From Rhizophagus sp. LPA8_4_AMF (lineage: Eukaryota; Glomeromycota; Glomeromycetes; Glomerales; Glomeraceae), in contig JADRCO010000009.1 of assembly GCA_021464525.1 (NCBI GenBank), forward strand, positions 21,112 to 85,111: a stretch of 64,000 bases of DNA, given 5' to 3'. Position 1 is the first letter of the stretch. Every line of letters begins with the position of its first letter. Positions 1 through 12,938 of the stretch are shown piece after piece. A program made the translations under genes and the position numbers. Below the pieces are notes generated by a model. It did no database searches and was not told the DNA's origin. It saw only the letters and a program-made list of their open reading frames with translations.

Positions 1-58
1 AATTGTGTCATGAATATTTACAAAGTCCATCACAAATATATACCACGAGATGAATCTT

Positions 59-915
59 TTAGAACCTTGTTCGGTTAAATGCATTACGAATGTTGTTACC
101 GAATTTTTTCAATTTTCTTCTCCATTTTGGTGGTTTATGTACACACCACTCAGTAAAGGTGCGATTATGAAATGGAAATGAGGAAGTTGAACGAGCAATT
201 GGTGGTGGTGTTGTAACATTTTCTGGGCTAAATTCATTCTTAATAACATGCTTATTTTTTGGTTCGTTATCATCGGTTTCAACGTACTCTTCAACAACAA
301 CATTTGGACTTTTCTCATTTGAGAAGTCATCATCCATGACAACTTCAACTTCGAATCCTAAAGGTGTAACCCATCTTTGAGGATCTCTCCTTCTGTTAAA
401 TTCATGTAAATGCTCCTCCATTGTAACTTGAACAAACATATGCCAAAATGATTTATCACGGAATAAACAAAATGTACCAGGTTCATTGACGGAAAATGAA
501 AGTGGATGTAAAGAAATTTGTTCTTCAGCTGTAATTCGACCTTGATTGTATTCAAGTAATGTAATTGATATTATTTGTGGTCTGTGACGTTTTGAATTAG
601 TAGCGTATACTCGCATTGGTTTTGTTGTTTTGACAGGTTCGAAAAACGCTCGGTATGTATTTGGATCATATGATGTCATTTTATATTCGAATTTTGATAA
701 TATTCGTCCTATAAATTAATAAAATAAATTATTAGAATTAAAATTTTCGTTCATTTTTTACCCATTAAAAATATATATATATATATGTTATAAGTATATT
801 TACCTTGTTCAATAACTATAGAAACCATCCATTTATCAGTTCCAGCATGTTTTTTAAATTCATCATCATAAACCATGTTTGATTTACCCTTAGGGTTTTG
901 AGGACTGACCTGCAT
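59..915 (-). CDS. Unrecognised 253-aa protein, two exons
   Basis: Two exons, 915-804 and 708-59, joined by a GTAAAT..TATAG intron; the reading frame is continuous across the junction and ends with TAA at 59-61. The protein has a compact N-terminal part (about residues 1-150) rich in aromatic and beta-type sequence, including WMVSIVIEQG and FWHMFVQVTMEEHL. An acidic stretch follows (about 155-185), and then a basic tail (PKWRRKLKKFGNNIRNAF). No signal peptide or transmembrane segment is evident. I do not recognise the family and give no function. The start is uncertain: a pyrimidine/ATC-rich stretch ends in CAG directly before GTCAGTCC at 910, so the first exon could be internal, with an undetected 5' exon upstream. 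The tail could be nuclear or nucleic-acid binding, but that is only a composition argument. Confidence 0.6.
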
Positions 916-3900
916 GATTGATTGATTGATTGATAGATAGATATAGGACTGTAGAAAATAAAGTTTTTATCTATTTATCCGTATTTTTTTTTAGCTTCTA
1001 TTTACTAAATTATTTATATTTCTAAGTTCAAATAAAAAAATATATATATTATATATATATATTTATTTATTTATTTATTTTCTACAGAACGAAAATTTTT
1101 ATTCTTCTCGAGATTTACAAAGAAAAAATTTTTTTGGAGAATGAGAATAAAGAAACCCACATTATATATTGGAAAATTAAAATATTTCCCGATCAAAAAA
1201 ATATTTAGTCTATTTGTGATGTAATGTTTCATTAAATCAAAAAATCGTCATGATCTACAACAATTTAAAAAATAGGTTAAAGTGATAATAATAAAAAAAA
1301 AAAATTTTTTTATACATTTATTTTGACACGGGAATATTGATCATAATGATTTCGTAATTAAAAAGGTCAAAGGATCAATTATGATATTATGATGAAATTT
1401 ATGAATTCATAAGCACTGAGTTTAATGAAATAGTATTGTGGGATTGGAAGACCCTGAATCATTCGGTAACTTTTTGTTATCTAAAATTTATGTATTTCAT
1501 TTTGACTTTTTTCGGTTAATAAATAAATCATTTCTTATCAAAACACAGATGGCATAATTTCACCAAGAAAATCTAAAAGTCGTCATAATGATGCAAATGT
1601 TTTTGTTTCCCCCTTCTTTAAGATCATTTCTAAATTAGAATTTTTTGTGTAATGTGTTATGCCCACGATAAAGATCTTGGGTTTGGTATCAGTAATTCAC
1701 CAACTTTGTCTAATTTTTGTGGCGTTATTTATCAAAACTCCACTAATCTTTCCTAATTGAGTTAAATTATGAAAATGTGGGAATAAAATTTTCATCGAAT
1801 CTCTTCTTACATACAATGAATTAAATCAAAAAAATAAAAAAAAACTCGATTCCCGGAAAATCCTTTCCCAAATTGAAATTTGACGGATTACATTTTTTTT
1901 TTTTTTCGTGTCGCATTTCAAATTATAAAAAAAAGTAAATATAACAATCATTTCGTGTTAATTTAAGATAAAATTTGGCAAAAAAAAATTGTCATATCTT
2001 TAATCATATGATTATAATTAACTATTTTAAAAGGTTTCTTGGGCAAGGGATCAAAAATCACTTATAAATCAAATGACTCAAGTCATGTTGGTTTATTTAT
2101 TTCACATGTTCTCCCTACTATATATTAAAAAACGTCATTCTGACAAGTAAACAATGATAAAAATGATAAATGAATCATTGGGAATCAGAAAAAAAAACAC
2201 TTTTTCATCAAATCAAAATTCTGAATTTTTCTAGCATGTTATTTTATTTCCTGTACAAATAATGGAAATTAGGTAAGGGTAAAAAAATATTCACGTGTAC
2301 AAATTGACTTGACAATTAAGGAATTATGATAAGCCGGAAGTAAGCCGGCTAACCCAATAAGCGAAGTTTTAAAATCACATGTCTATGTAGTCATTAACTT
2401 TTAAAACATTGGAATAATATTATAATCACGGAAGTTTTTATGCAGTAAATCTAACATCATTCTTCGTATGTCTCTGTTACCTTGATTATTGATTGTTCTT
2501 GGACATGCTAGATACTGCTATAAAAAAATTCCCAAAAATATAAAATTCAATAAAAAGCTTTCCGACACTAATTTTATCGGTTATTAATAGATTTTATCTC
2601 ATAAATTAGTATCAATAGAAATTATCTTGATTACTTAAAATGCTTTTAAATAATATTATTAACTTTATTAAGATAAATATTACTATATTTCGATACATCT
2701 ACCTTTTAAAGAAAAAAAAACGTTTTTTCAACTTGGAATTTTTGATGGTTAAGTATGGGAATTTTTTTTTCCTATTAACCTAAAGCTGTATAAAGTAAGT
2801 TCTACATTATATTTTAATGATCAATGATATTACATTGTTCAGGTGGAAAAACTTAAATTTTACACTTAATTAGTTATTTAATTGGTGACTAAATATGATA
2901 GATAATATCGATATGATTATTTATTTTATAAATGAATGGGAAGATGGGTAGGATTGTTCGAAATGTGGGTAATATCTCTCTAGTATAATATCAGTTCGTA
3001 AAAATGGTTTTCATTAAAATTTTTTCACTCCCACATGATCCGCGGCCAAAATATAAGAATATAATGATCTACAATCACGCGACGCGTGCTACAAATCAAT
3101 AGCGATTTCGCAATTCGTGCATCACTTGATACTTTTTATTCTTTTTTCTGCTCTTTAAACTTTAAATATTTGTCAAATAAGTAAAAGGTAATTAACAACT
3201 AAGAAAAGAAGGAAATTTATAATATTCTCATTATTAAAAAAGTAATAATAATTTTATTTTAAAACAAAGAATATTTTTTTTTCGTGTAATAGTTAGTGTT
3301 ACTAACGATCTGACTGACTTGAGGCTGAAGTCGAATCACCCGAGTCACCAGATCAAATTAATGGAGTTAGTCTAATTGGTCCCATCAACCCCTCAACCTA
3401 TTATTGGTAAATCAAACATCAAATCTTTCCAGGAGATTGACCCACTTTGCACTATAATATCTTATCATTACTGATCTTTGGAGTTGTATACTCATCTTCG
3501 AATATTACTTGCAGCATGACTTGTTACTAAACATCAATCAACCTGTTTCATGATGTCAATGTATCCGAATATGCATACCATGATCAAATCATCAATCTAC
3601 TCTGGGAAGACATCCTTCTTGATGTCAATCATATCATTCAGTTCTGCAATCAAAATCTCACAATTCAATGTCCTTACCATCAAATTAGAGAAGTCAAAAA
3701 TATGGACAATAAGTTTCAGAAGAATCTTTCAAAGCACCTTAATTAAAGAAAGGCCATAAGGTGGCTTCACGATGCTATATTAATCATGAAAGCCATTAAT
3801 TCTGATGTACAAGTCAGAGTTGTTGAGGTAGTCTGTAAATAGGAATTAAAGGCTTATTATATTTTATAATTTAAGAATTTCTTGTCCTATGTTGCTAAAA

Positions 3901-5367
3901 AAAACTTTATTAAAAGACTGCAATCAAGAACACAGTGTGTATTCAAGTAGTGTTCAAGTCTTTACTTCAGAAAATTATTGCTAACGACAAAGACAACATT
4001 GAAGATCTTTCAAAATTTTAGACAATGTTTTATATAAGTTTGAATTGCTATTAAGAATGAAAGAACAAGCAATTATGAATTCCATAAAGATAAATGTTTT
4101 TTGTGGTAGGTTCAGTGATCTAGTAGTTTTATGGATCTTTTTGAGTTCGTCGCAGTCCATCATGTTGCATCATTGCAATAGATGGACGTAATTTAAGTTG
4201 TAATAAATAATTATTAATATATTAACGATTTTGAACATTTTAGGATATTAGAAGTTATTCGGAAATCATAATTCTGGGATGATCCTAAAATTTCAAAATT
4301 TACAGAAAGAACTATTTCCAAAGTACAAATGAACTAAAGATATTGCAATTGTTACAATATAAAAATTGGGACTTAAAACATAACTACAGATACTATAGTT
4401 TCTAAAGAATTTGATTCTGAACAACTATATCCAGAACTCCAATATCAACTGTTTGCTCAATATTTTACAAGATTCTAATAATTTGGATTTTGCATATATT
4501 GTAAACTGTGATTTAACTATTCTTAATTTGATAACTATCAATAGAGCTCCAGATCAATATGTGTTGTTTTAATTTTTTTTTAGTATTAGATATACTTTAT
4601 TGGTATATAACATACATTGCACACATTCTCCTGTATTCAGAAATGTTATATAGGATGTTTTTACTTGTCAAGTTCTTTATCCAAGACTTGTAATTTATTG
4701 TATTCAAGATAAATTCACAGAACGTGAATGTAAATAAAAATTGGGTGGATGGTAACGGGATATTCCAAATTACATATATCTAAACAGTGATGACAATTAG
4801 AATAATTTATTTGCCTTTCAATGTTTATTAACAATAGATAATATAATGTAATACAAATATTTCAAATTAAGAAATGAATAAATGAAATAATGAAAAGTAA
4901 ATAAATAAATAAATTGATTTATTATTATTTTTTCCAATTATTCTTTTGAAGAGTTTCTTGGATATAATATAATACTCTCGATATTTTTACTTTTACTCAA
5001 TAATAAAATACAAATCACGATATGGTGGAAATTCACGTGACTAAATTCCTCCTGTCGTTACACCAATGATAACAAATGTTTGTTTATTAATATAACTTTA
5101 TTTATACTGTAACATATAAAAATTATTAATTTCTATTATACACCAGCTTTTATGATTATGTCTAGTAGTGTATTCTATTCAAATAATTTTTATATACCAA
5201 TGCCACTATACACTATATGTTGAGGTAATAGTTTTTTTAATTAATTATTATATTGTAGTAATTATCCGATAAATATTACGAATTGATCTATCAAAAATAA
5301 TATTTTTTACATCCTAGCATGACAACCATTAACCCACTTATTTCTTAAATCATCTCTATCATCACTA
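916..5367. other. Long gene-poor stretch
   Basis: About 4.4 kb of very AT-rich sequence between the unknown gene and COG1. It contains a (GATT)n/(GATA)n microsatellite near 915-945, TA and TTTA microsatellites near 1040-1080, a short GCCGG-containing inverted repeat near 2334-2352, a GC-rich spot (CGCGACGCGTG) near 3078-3090, and CACGTG boxes at 2292 and 5034. Apart from the decayed coding remnant listed separately, I see no gene in it. Confidence 0.6.
3574..4170 (+). pseudogene. Decayed coding remnant, family unknown
   Basis: From 3574 the + strand reads as protein-like sequence (for example LLWEDILLDVNHIIQFCNQN, then IRWLHDAILIMKAINSDVQ). It is interrupted by in-frame stops near 3736 and 3838. 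After shifting frame, further protein-like segments appear (LDNVLYKFELLLRMKEQA, INVFCGRFSDLVVLWIF) up to about 4170, and a weaker one (SEQLYPELQYQLFAQYFTRF) near 4420-4480. The local base composition is less extreme than the surrounding DNA. This pattern fits an old gene or transposon-derived ORF broken by stops and frameshifts. I cannot name the family. Boundaries are approximate. Confidence 0.35.
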
Positions 5368-8300
5368 TTAAGAATTTTTTAATTTTCCTCCACTAGGTTT
5401 ATGACTAATTGGTAATAAAGTAAATCTAGCAGCTTGTGGTACCACTGGCATTATTATATTATGGTAATCTTGTAATGTAATACTTTTACGTCTCCTACAT
5501 ATCATAAAATAAGATTAGTAAATAAATAATAAACATTACAAATATGTGGCTTCAATTAAAATAATTATTACTTACATATCGGTAATTTTCGGATTTAGTT
5601 GAAACAATAAACCCAACATGATAGAACTTCTTGCATAATGTCTTTCAACATTCTTATTCAAATACGGTTCAAATACAGTCAAATCAATAGGGTCAATCTA
5701 TATAAAAATAAGACATAAATAAAAATTAATATAATTTAAAAATAATTATATTTATTAGGTATTATTATAATAAATACCTTTTGTTTTATAGCTCTTAATG
5801 ATTGATTAAACATTTCCTCTTTCTTTTGATATGCTTTATTGTCATCATCATCATCTTGGTCCGATGACCAGCACCCTTCAAACACTTTTCTTAGAAATTT
5901 AATGTCAAATAATAATTGTATAGCTCCTTTCTCGGACACTTTTGTAAAACTTTCCTCATCCAATGTAAAAGAATTATACTTTTCGATTATTTTCAGAGAT
6001 AATTCTGTAAAAAGATCCTTGATAATGTCCTAATGAAATTATAAAGATTTATTACCATTAGTGAACTTTTCGGATCATTTAAAAAATCGGATTATTGGTT
6101 ATACATATGTAAAGCCGGGAAATTAAATTATTGAGTTTTAAATGTATATACATTAACTTGAAATTATACTAACCTCATGCAAAGTTGGACTACCAACTCT
6201 GTCTAATTCTTTACATATATCATATAAGCACCTTAAAAGTTCATTTGAGGATTGTGAAGGCAAAGTTATCTTTGCACCTTCATTATCACTAGAATTTGCT
6301 TTATCTTGCATGGATATTTCTAATGATAATACAATATGTTAAAAATTTTAAAATTTAAAATACATAATTAAACAACTAATAACGAATAATGTTTACCTTC
6401 CCAAATCAAAGTCTGAATATTTGATTCATTCCAAGGTGAATTATATAACATTTTAAGCACAGCTTCTTGAGCATTATTAGTAATCCATTGCATCCAAGGT
6501 TTATGTGCTGAAAAATAAACTTCCATTAATAATTGTCGTAAATTTACTAACCGTGGATCTATATTAAAGTTCAATATGTGAATTATTAATTATATTTTAT
6601 TGGCAAATTAGCACCTTCTACGGGATGATTTTTTATACCTGGAGCTGAAGACAGACGAGAACTAAAATAATTGGGCTTATCACGTCCTGTAGTTGTTTGT
6701 AAAATTGTAGGAAGTTCCAAGGATTCGTAAGCAATTGTTTGCGAAATTCGGGCAATAAGCAAACGTTTTGCTAAAAAAAAGGACAAAAAATAATAAAATT
6801 TTTAGTGTGAAACGTACCAGTATAAAAAATTAGAAAAACGTTAAATATCTACCATTATTTTCTAAAATGAATCTATTGTCCTGTGATTTTTCGAGTATGT
6901 CAACTTCTTCTATTAGTCCGTTAAGCTGATTACGATAAGAAATAACTGAATTCATTAATGTTTCTTGGAAAAAACCAGACAAGTCTTCAGTATCACTAAC
7001 AAATAAAAGGAATTGCTTAATACTTGTCCACTCTAGTTAAAATATTTAAAGAGACTTAAAATACCTATGAGCATTAAATAATTTTCCATTAAACTTTTTG
7101 CCGTAAAATAATTCATCTGTACGATTATTAATTAATGCAAAGACAGTTTCCATGTCATCTCGAATATCTCTCAAATTCTTGTCAAATGTTAATTTTGCAT
7201 CACCGACAATGGATGTTTGTGCTGATACGAGACGTTCGATCTTTTGTTTAAAACTTGATATCATGTTTTCTTGAACATTTGCACTAGAAAATATGGAATC
7301 ATGTGCCCAGATGAATTTTCCCAAATGACGCTCTTTTAATTGATAGATAGTTAAGTAAATAAATACATTATTTATATGAAAAAAATGCGGAAACCTTACC
7401 TTCGTTATTTGGATTAACTAATTTATGTAATCGATTTTTAAGCAATTTTTCGGGTTGCTTGGATAGCTCAGCAAATGAAGATTGAATAATACTTTGAAAT
7501 CTTTCATTAAAACCTTGTCTTAGCAAATCATTCCAAATTGAAAAATAATTATTGAAAACAAGATTACAAGCCTAAAATAGTTTACAATAATCAAGGTTAA
7601 TAATCTAATTTAGTACTGATTAAAACAAAGAATTTACTCACAAAAGACCAAGACCAAGCAGTTCTTTGAATGTTTAATATAAATCCTAAACTAGTTCTAT
7701 GAACCTTGCTTGGATGTTTAATGGTCGCCGATTTTTCCTCCTCCTTTGAACTTTCATCATCCTTTAAAATATTCCATATATTCTTTCTTAATTCATTTAA
7801 ATCTCGAGCACATGTAACTTTCGATAGGAGCATTCCAAGTTTCTCTCGAAATAATTGTACAATATAATCGAACCATCCATTCATACGTTCATGAATGTCA
7901 TCTTGTGTAAAATTTCCACGGGGCCCTGACATATGAAAAAATGGTGTAAAGGTCTGAATTGATTCTGGCAAATAACGCATCAGGAGATGAATGTTAGCTG
8001 AGGAAGAGTATAACCGTGTAAGTGAAACCTTCGAGTCACATGGTGACAATACTGAGGACGGAGTATGTAAATTATCCTCATTAACAGAAAATCCTTGTTG
8101 AAGCTGGTGAAGGTAAGATTCAAATAATGACAGATCATCTCCTGTTCGAATAAAAACTAATCCTATATGAAAAACACTGCTTCTAATTATATGAATCATT
8201 TCCTTAAATTGTTCTGTTAAAGATTTCACATCTTTGGAGATTGACTTCTCTAGAAGTTGCGACAATACTGAAGTTCTCCCATCTAAACACAATTGAAATA

Positions 8301-9431
8301 CATCTTTTTTAGTCACATCATCCAACAACATAATCGCACATAAAGTTTCTGCCAAACTCTTATATAAAAAGGAATTAAAATAGTAAGTAAATTTTATAAA
8401 AATAAAAATATATTATATTAGTTTATAATTCACCTGCTCAGATTGTTCTGCTATTTTTAAATAATGTCTAGCTTTTTGAAGAATCTGTGACTTAAAATGA
8501 CTCACAGCATCCCATTGTCTTTGCACAACAGGAAAAGTTACCTACAAATAATTTATTTGATTGGTAATTGAATTAAATTTATAATAATATATATATATAT
8601 AAGATTAAATTAAATAATTACTGAAACGTTGAATGGAGTGTCGTCATGAGCTTGAAGATTCTTATACACCAACTTGGCAATAAGATATAAACGACTTGCA
8701 TTCAAATACTTGTGACTTTCCAATGATCTCCAAATCTATTAAAAAGATTTTTTTTTTTAGAATAAAAAATAATACATCATCATTTTAATACTTATTGGAA
8801 TAATTATATACCTGCTCAGGTACGTCTACTAGTAATTTTATTTGTGCAGCCGAGGAATATAGGTGATGTTTTTTTTCATCTTTATACATAAAAAATACTA
8901 CAGTAAGTTTCTACGGCTAATCAAGCAAAGAAGGATTAAAAGATTTACATTCTACCTTTTGTGCCCTTGTTGTCTTCATTGACTTGAGTTCGTACGGATC
9001 TTTTCAAAGCATGAACATCACAAGAATCTTGCATATGATGCAATTCTTCTTGAATTGACAAAGCACATTTACGCATATTGACTATACTATCAGCAGCATC
9101 TATTAGATCACGATATCTTTCACTGAAATTGCAATAATTTCATTTATTAATTCTGATTATGTAAAATAATTCGCGATGATGATAAATGTCACTTACCCGA
9201 CCATAAGTCGTAATTCTTGCTTCTTTTCCTCGATATCTGATCTATTATATTTAATTACACTTTGCGAAAATAAAATGAAAGAAAATGATATGTAAAACGA
9301 ATATCAAACCTTGTTCTTTTCTCAAGGGACCGAAGTTCGGGAATACTGTGCTTTATGAAAAGTTCATCCGCGTCTGTTGTAGAACTAAAGTCAGTATTCA
9401 ACTCATATTTCGTCGGTGTTTTTATGGACAT
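5368..9431 (-). CDS. COG1: Conserved oligomeric Golgi complex subunit 1 (COG1)
   Basis: Subunit of the COG tethering complex, which captures retrograde vesicles at the Golgi. Sixteen exons close in frame to 963 aa: 9431-9310, 9241-9197, 9122-8956, 8879-8812, 8735-8622, 8541-8434, 8358-7642, 7571-7400, 7332-7065, 7022-6853, 6770-6639, 6558-6397, 6319-6174, 6029-5778, 5697-5576, 5494-5368. The N-terminus carries the family signature, ADELFIKHSIPELRSLEKRT followed by LMVGERYRDLIDAADSIV, then a helical segment LYSSAAQIKLLVDVPEQIW. The rest is helical, as expected for a CATCHR-type tether. The length matches animal COG1 (about 980 aa) and is well above yeast Cog1p. It shares a 138-bp divergent promoter region with SUV3. 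The least certain junction is that before 7022, where an AAG acceptor was chosen because it preserves the frame. Confidence 0.93.
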
Positions 9432-9569
9432 TTTAAGGGCGATAATTAGTTATAAATGAACGTTTTTTAGGATAAATATTTATAACATATCGATTGACGC
9501 AAAATTTATTTCTCGTGTGATACTGCGTTTAACTTATAACCTAATATGGGGACGGTTTGATAATCTTAT
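9432..9569. promoter_or_regulatory. Shared divergent promoter region of COG1 and SUV3
   Basis: Only 138 bp separate the COG1 start codon (minus strand) from the SUV3 start codon (plus strand), so both promoters must be packed here or overlap the coding ends. The interval is AT-rich with no obvious TATA box assignable to either side. Co-regulation is possible but not shown. Confidence 0.45.
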
Positions 9570-12500
9570 TTGAGATACCAGATTTTCGGAAAATTTATTC
9601 AAAAAAAAATGCGACCTGTTTTTTATTCTTCTTCATACGTGAATTCATACCAAATAACATCAAAGTTAAAACTACCAAATATAGAGTTTTTTCATTTTCA
9701 AAATAGGATCATAACTCCTTTTTCGACATCAAAAATTTTATCGCGTCATGCCTCTCCAAGTCCACCAAAAAACAATGGCGTAATAAAGAACTTATCCAAT
9801 ACTTTATATAAAACACTATCAAGACAAAAAAAGGAAGAGCAGAATACAAAAAGAAGAAGTTATTTATCATTATTCGAAGAAGCATTGGGCCTTAAAGTAA
9901 AATGGAGCGCAGATTTACTATCTGATTTATTACTCCAATTTAAAAGTTCAACTGAAATTAAGAAGAAATCTCTAGAATTAGGTTTATCACCTAGTAAATT
10001 TAAAAAAGTAATGCAAAAATTTGTTGGTGAAATTTGGGATAATAAACTTACAAGATGTAAAACTGAAACTTTACAATCTGCTTATAATGTTAATGGAGTA
10101 AGTTTTTTTTCAAATTCATCAAAAGAAGTATATATATTCTTGATTTAATCTTATTTATTATTGTTATCTAGAAAGAAGGAGTAAAAAGAGCATTAACGAG
10201 TGCATTTTTGGAGTATATTCCAGAATATATGGAAGAGCAGGATAAAGAAAAATATCATTCACTAAAACAATTAAGTGACTTGAGTTTTCCTGCAGAATGG
10301 CATCCGTCTGCAAGAGCTATGCAACGGTATGCTTCATACAATGATAATAAATTAATCTTTTTCTATAATATTGAAGTCTTATAACAATTATGTATCTAAT
10401 TGATAGTAAAATCATCATGCATGTTGGACCTACAAATTCAGGGAAAACATATAGCGCACTTCAAAAGTTAGAAAAAGCTGAATCAGGCATATATTGTGGA
10501 CCTCTAAGATTACTTGCTCATGAAATTTTTGATAGGATGAATAACAAAAGTATTCCATGTAATCTTGTAACGGGAGAAGAAAGAAGGGAATTATTAGGAC
10601 ATCGTGTCCCTTTAACCGCTTCAACTATAGAAATGGCTAATTTAAATACTCCATTAGAAGTTGCAGTAATAGATGAGATTCAAATGATATCTGATCAGCA
10701 AAGAGGTTGGGCATGGACTCAGGCACTTTTGGGTTTGCAAGCAAAAGAAATTCATTTATGTGGGGAAGCTTCAGCTGTTAAATTAGTGAAATCAATATGT
10801 GCTAGTTTAAACGAAGATGTCGAAGTTAGAGAGTATAATAGACTTTCAAAACTTGTAGTAGCAAATGAAAGTCTTAATGGGGATATAAAGAAAATTCGGA
10901 AAGGAGATTGTGTGGTAACATTTTCTAGAAAGGCGATTTTTGGTCTTAAACATGAAATTGAAACAGCTACGGGCCTTCGATGTGCTGTTGTTTACGGTGC
11001 TTTACCACCAGGTAACATATATACTTATATGTAATTCATTATGTTTTTAAAAAAATATTAATATATATTTGTAACTTTTAAGAGACTAGAGCAATGCAGG
11101 CTAAGTTATTCAATGATCCAAATAGCGGATATGATGTTTTAGTTGCTAGCGATGCGGTCGGAATGGGCTTAAATCTGTGAGGTTTTGTTATTTGGGTTCT
11201 GGATTTAATTTATATTCACGAATTAGATTTAAATTTAACCTATGGAATTTCAGTAATATCCGGCGAATTGTGTTTGAGACTTTAAGGAAATATGATGGAA
11301 AGGATATTGGATATGTTCCGATCCCACAAATTAAACAAATTGCTGGACGGGCTGGGCGATATGGGTTTGAAAATTCAGTTGGTGAAGTTACTGCGTAAGG
11401 AGAATTTTTTTTACTTTTTCCAGTATTAACAATAACAATAAATATTAATACAATATCGATTATTGATAGTTTGGAATTTCAAGATTTGAGATATGTCCAA
11501 AAAGCAATGGCCACACCTTCTATTGAGTTAGAGGTATTTATTTTATTATCCGTTTTAAAACTTTCCGTCATTTTAAGAGAATATTTATGTTAACTTCTAA
11601 TTAAATAAGGTTGCAGGATTACAACCTACAATGGAAATGGTTGAACAATTTGCTCATCAATTGCCCGATATTAAACAATTTGAAAAGCTCTTGGTATGTT
11701 TTTGAATTGTTATATCTTAACCTGAAAGATTTCTTAAATTCGTTTATTTTACTTTTCTTATATATAGGAAAAATTTGAAGACTTAGCTCGTGTCGATGGT
11801 CAATTCTTTTTGTGTAATTTTGATACTCAGAAAGTAAATTAAGTAGTAGTTGGTTTTTTATTCTTTTTTTTTAAAATCAAAATAATCAAAAATAAATTAT
11901 ATTTTAGGCAATTGCTAAATCGATTGAACACGTTGATTTGACTATACCTGAACGTTTTGTTTTCGCAACATCTCCCGCAAATGTATCAGATTCAAACCTT
12001 GTTTCCATAATTAAAATGGTATTACGAAAATATCAAATATCGACATTTGTTTAATAATTTTTATTAATACTAAATTACTTTTTTTTCTTATAAATAGTTT
12101 GCGAAAAATTACAGTGAACGAAAACCAATTTCACTTAGTTCAGTGGTGCGTCTTGATGTTAAAGTACCGGAAGATACGTTAAGTCTATCTCATATTGAAT
12201 CGAAACATCGTATAATCATGTTATATTTGTGGCTAAGGTACGATTTCATGGTCTTACATACCTATACATGGGGATGATTTGGTTCGGCACATTACAACAG
12301 CGGTGTGATTTAAATCATAATTTGATGTAGTATATATATTTCACCATTACGCCGAATTATTGAATCTCCATGTATAGGTCTCATTTTTAATGAATAAATA
12401 TTCGATTATTTATTAATTTACTTTATTGAATTATGAAAACAGTTATAGATTATCGGAATCATTTTTAAATATTCAAGAAGCACTTGAAATGAAATCAAAA

Positions 12501-12725
12501 TGTGAAGCGATCATTCATCAATCATTACAATCAATGAAATTCTCAAGAAAACGACATCGTATAACGAAATCCGATGTTAAAGATTCAAATAAAGCTTTGA
12601 AACAATCTAAAGAACGACGATTAGCTCAAGAGAATAAACCTAAATATTCCGTAAAAATAAAACCATTTGGAGACAATTTAAAAAATAATGAAAAGAATGA
12701 TAAATTACAGAAGACTGCTACTTAA
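9570..12725 (+). CDS. SUV3: Mitochondrial ATP-dependent RNA helicase SUV3
   Basis: Ski2-like helicase of the mitochondrial RNA degradosome. Eleven exons close in frame to 756 aa: 9570-10097, 10172-10326, 10407-11011, 11083-11176, 11254-11394, 11470-11533, 11610-11693, 11768-11833, 11908-12018, 12098-12237, 12443-12725. Visible motifs: Walker [11 protein letters not shown], motif [37 protein letters not shown], and motif [12 protein letters not shown]. The Suv3 C-terminal region follows in the 11908-12237 exons. The first about 80 residues are basic and serine-rich with almost no acidic residues, fitting a mitochondrial presequence. The tail after about residue 690 is lysine-rich, low-complexity and probably disordered. 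The last intron (12238-12442) is unusually long because it contains a palindromic insertion. Confidence 0.95.
12261..12378. mobile_element. Small MITE-like inverted-repeat insertion in the last SUV3 intron
   Basis: A segment of about 118 bp whose ends are inverted repeats of about 28 bp: CCTATACATGG near one end and CCATGTATAGG at the other. A second matching block (TTCGGC / GCCGAA) lies 17 bp further in, and the interior is also partly self-complementary (GGTGTGA / TCACCATT). It has no coding capacity and lies wholly in the intron at 12238-12442. TA-containing flanks suggest a Tc1/mariner-type non-autonomous element, but a target-site duplication cannot be fixed from one copy. Confidence 0.6.
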
Positions 12726-12938
12726 AGTTATTGTTTCACGGTATAAAATGATCTACTGCATTATTTGTACTGTATTAATTTGAATTAATTATATTATGCA
12801 TTTAATTTCAACGTGTTACAAAATAAATTTCAAATAAACCAATAAAATTAATTGAGCAAATCTATATACACCTCTTTTTTTTAACTCATTTTTTTTTTAT
12901 ATATATATATATTTTCTTTATAGTTCCTTTTTTTAATA

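Noticed and set aside
911-1080. CRISPR-like or satellite array
   Set aside because: These are simple GATT/GATA/TTTA/TA microsatellites without spacers.
3301-3360. A tRNA-like stretch (TCGAATCACCCGAGTC)
   Set aside because: No cloverleaf could be formed and the T-loop consensus is not met. No tRNA or rRNA was found in the window.
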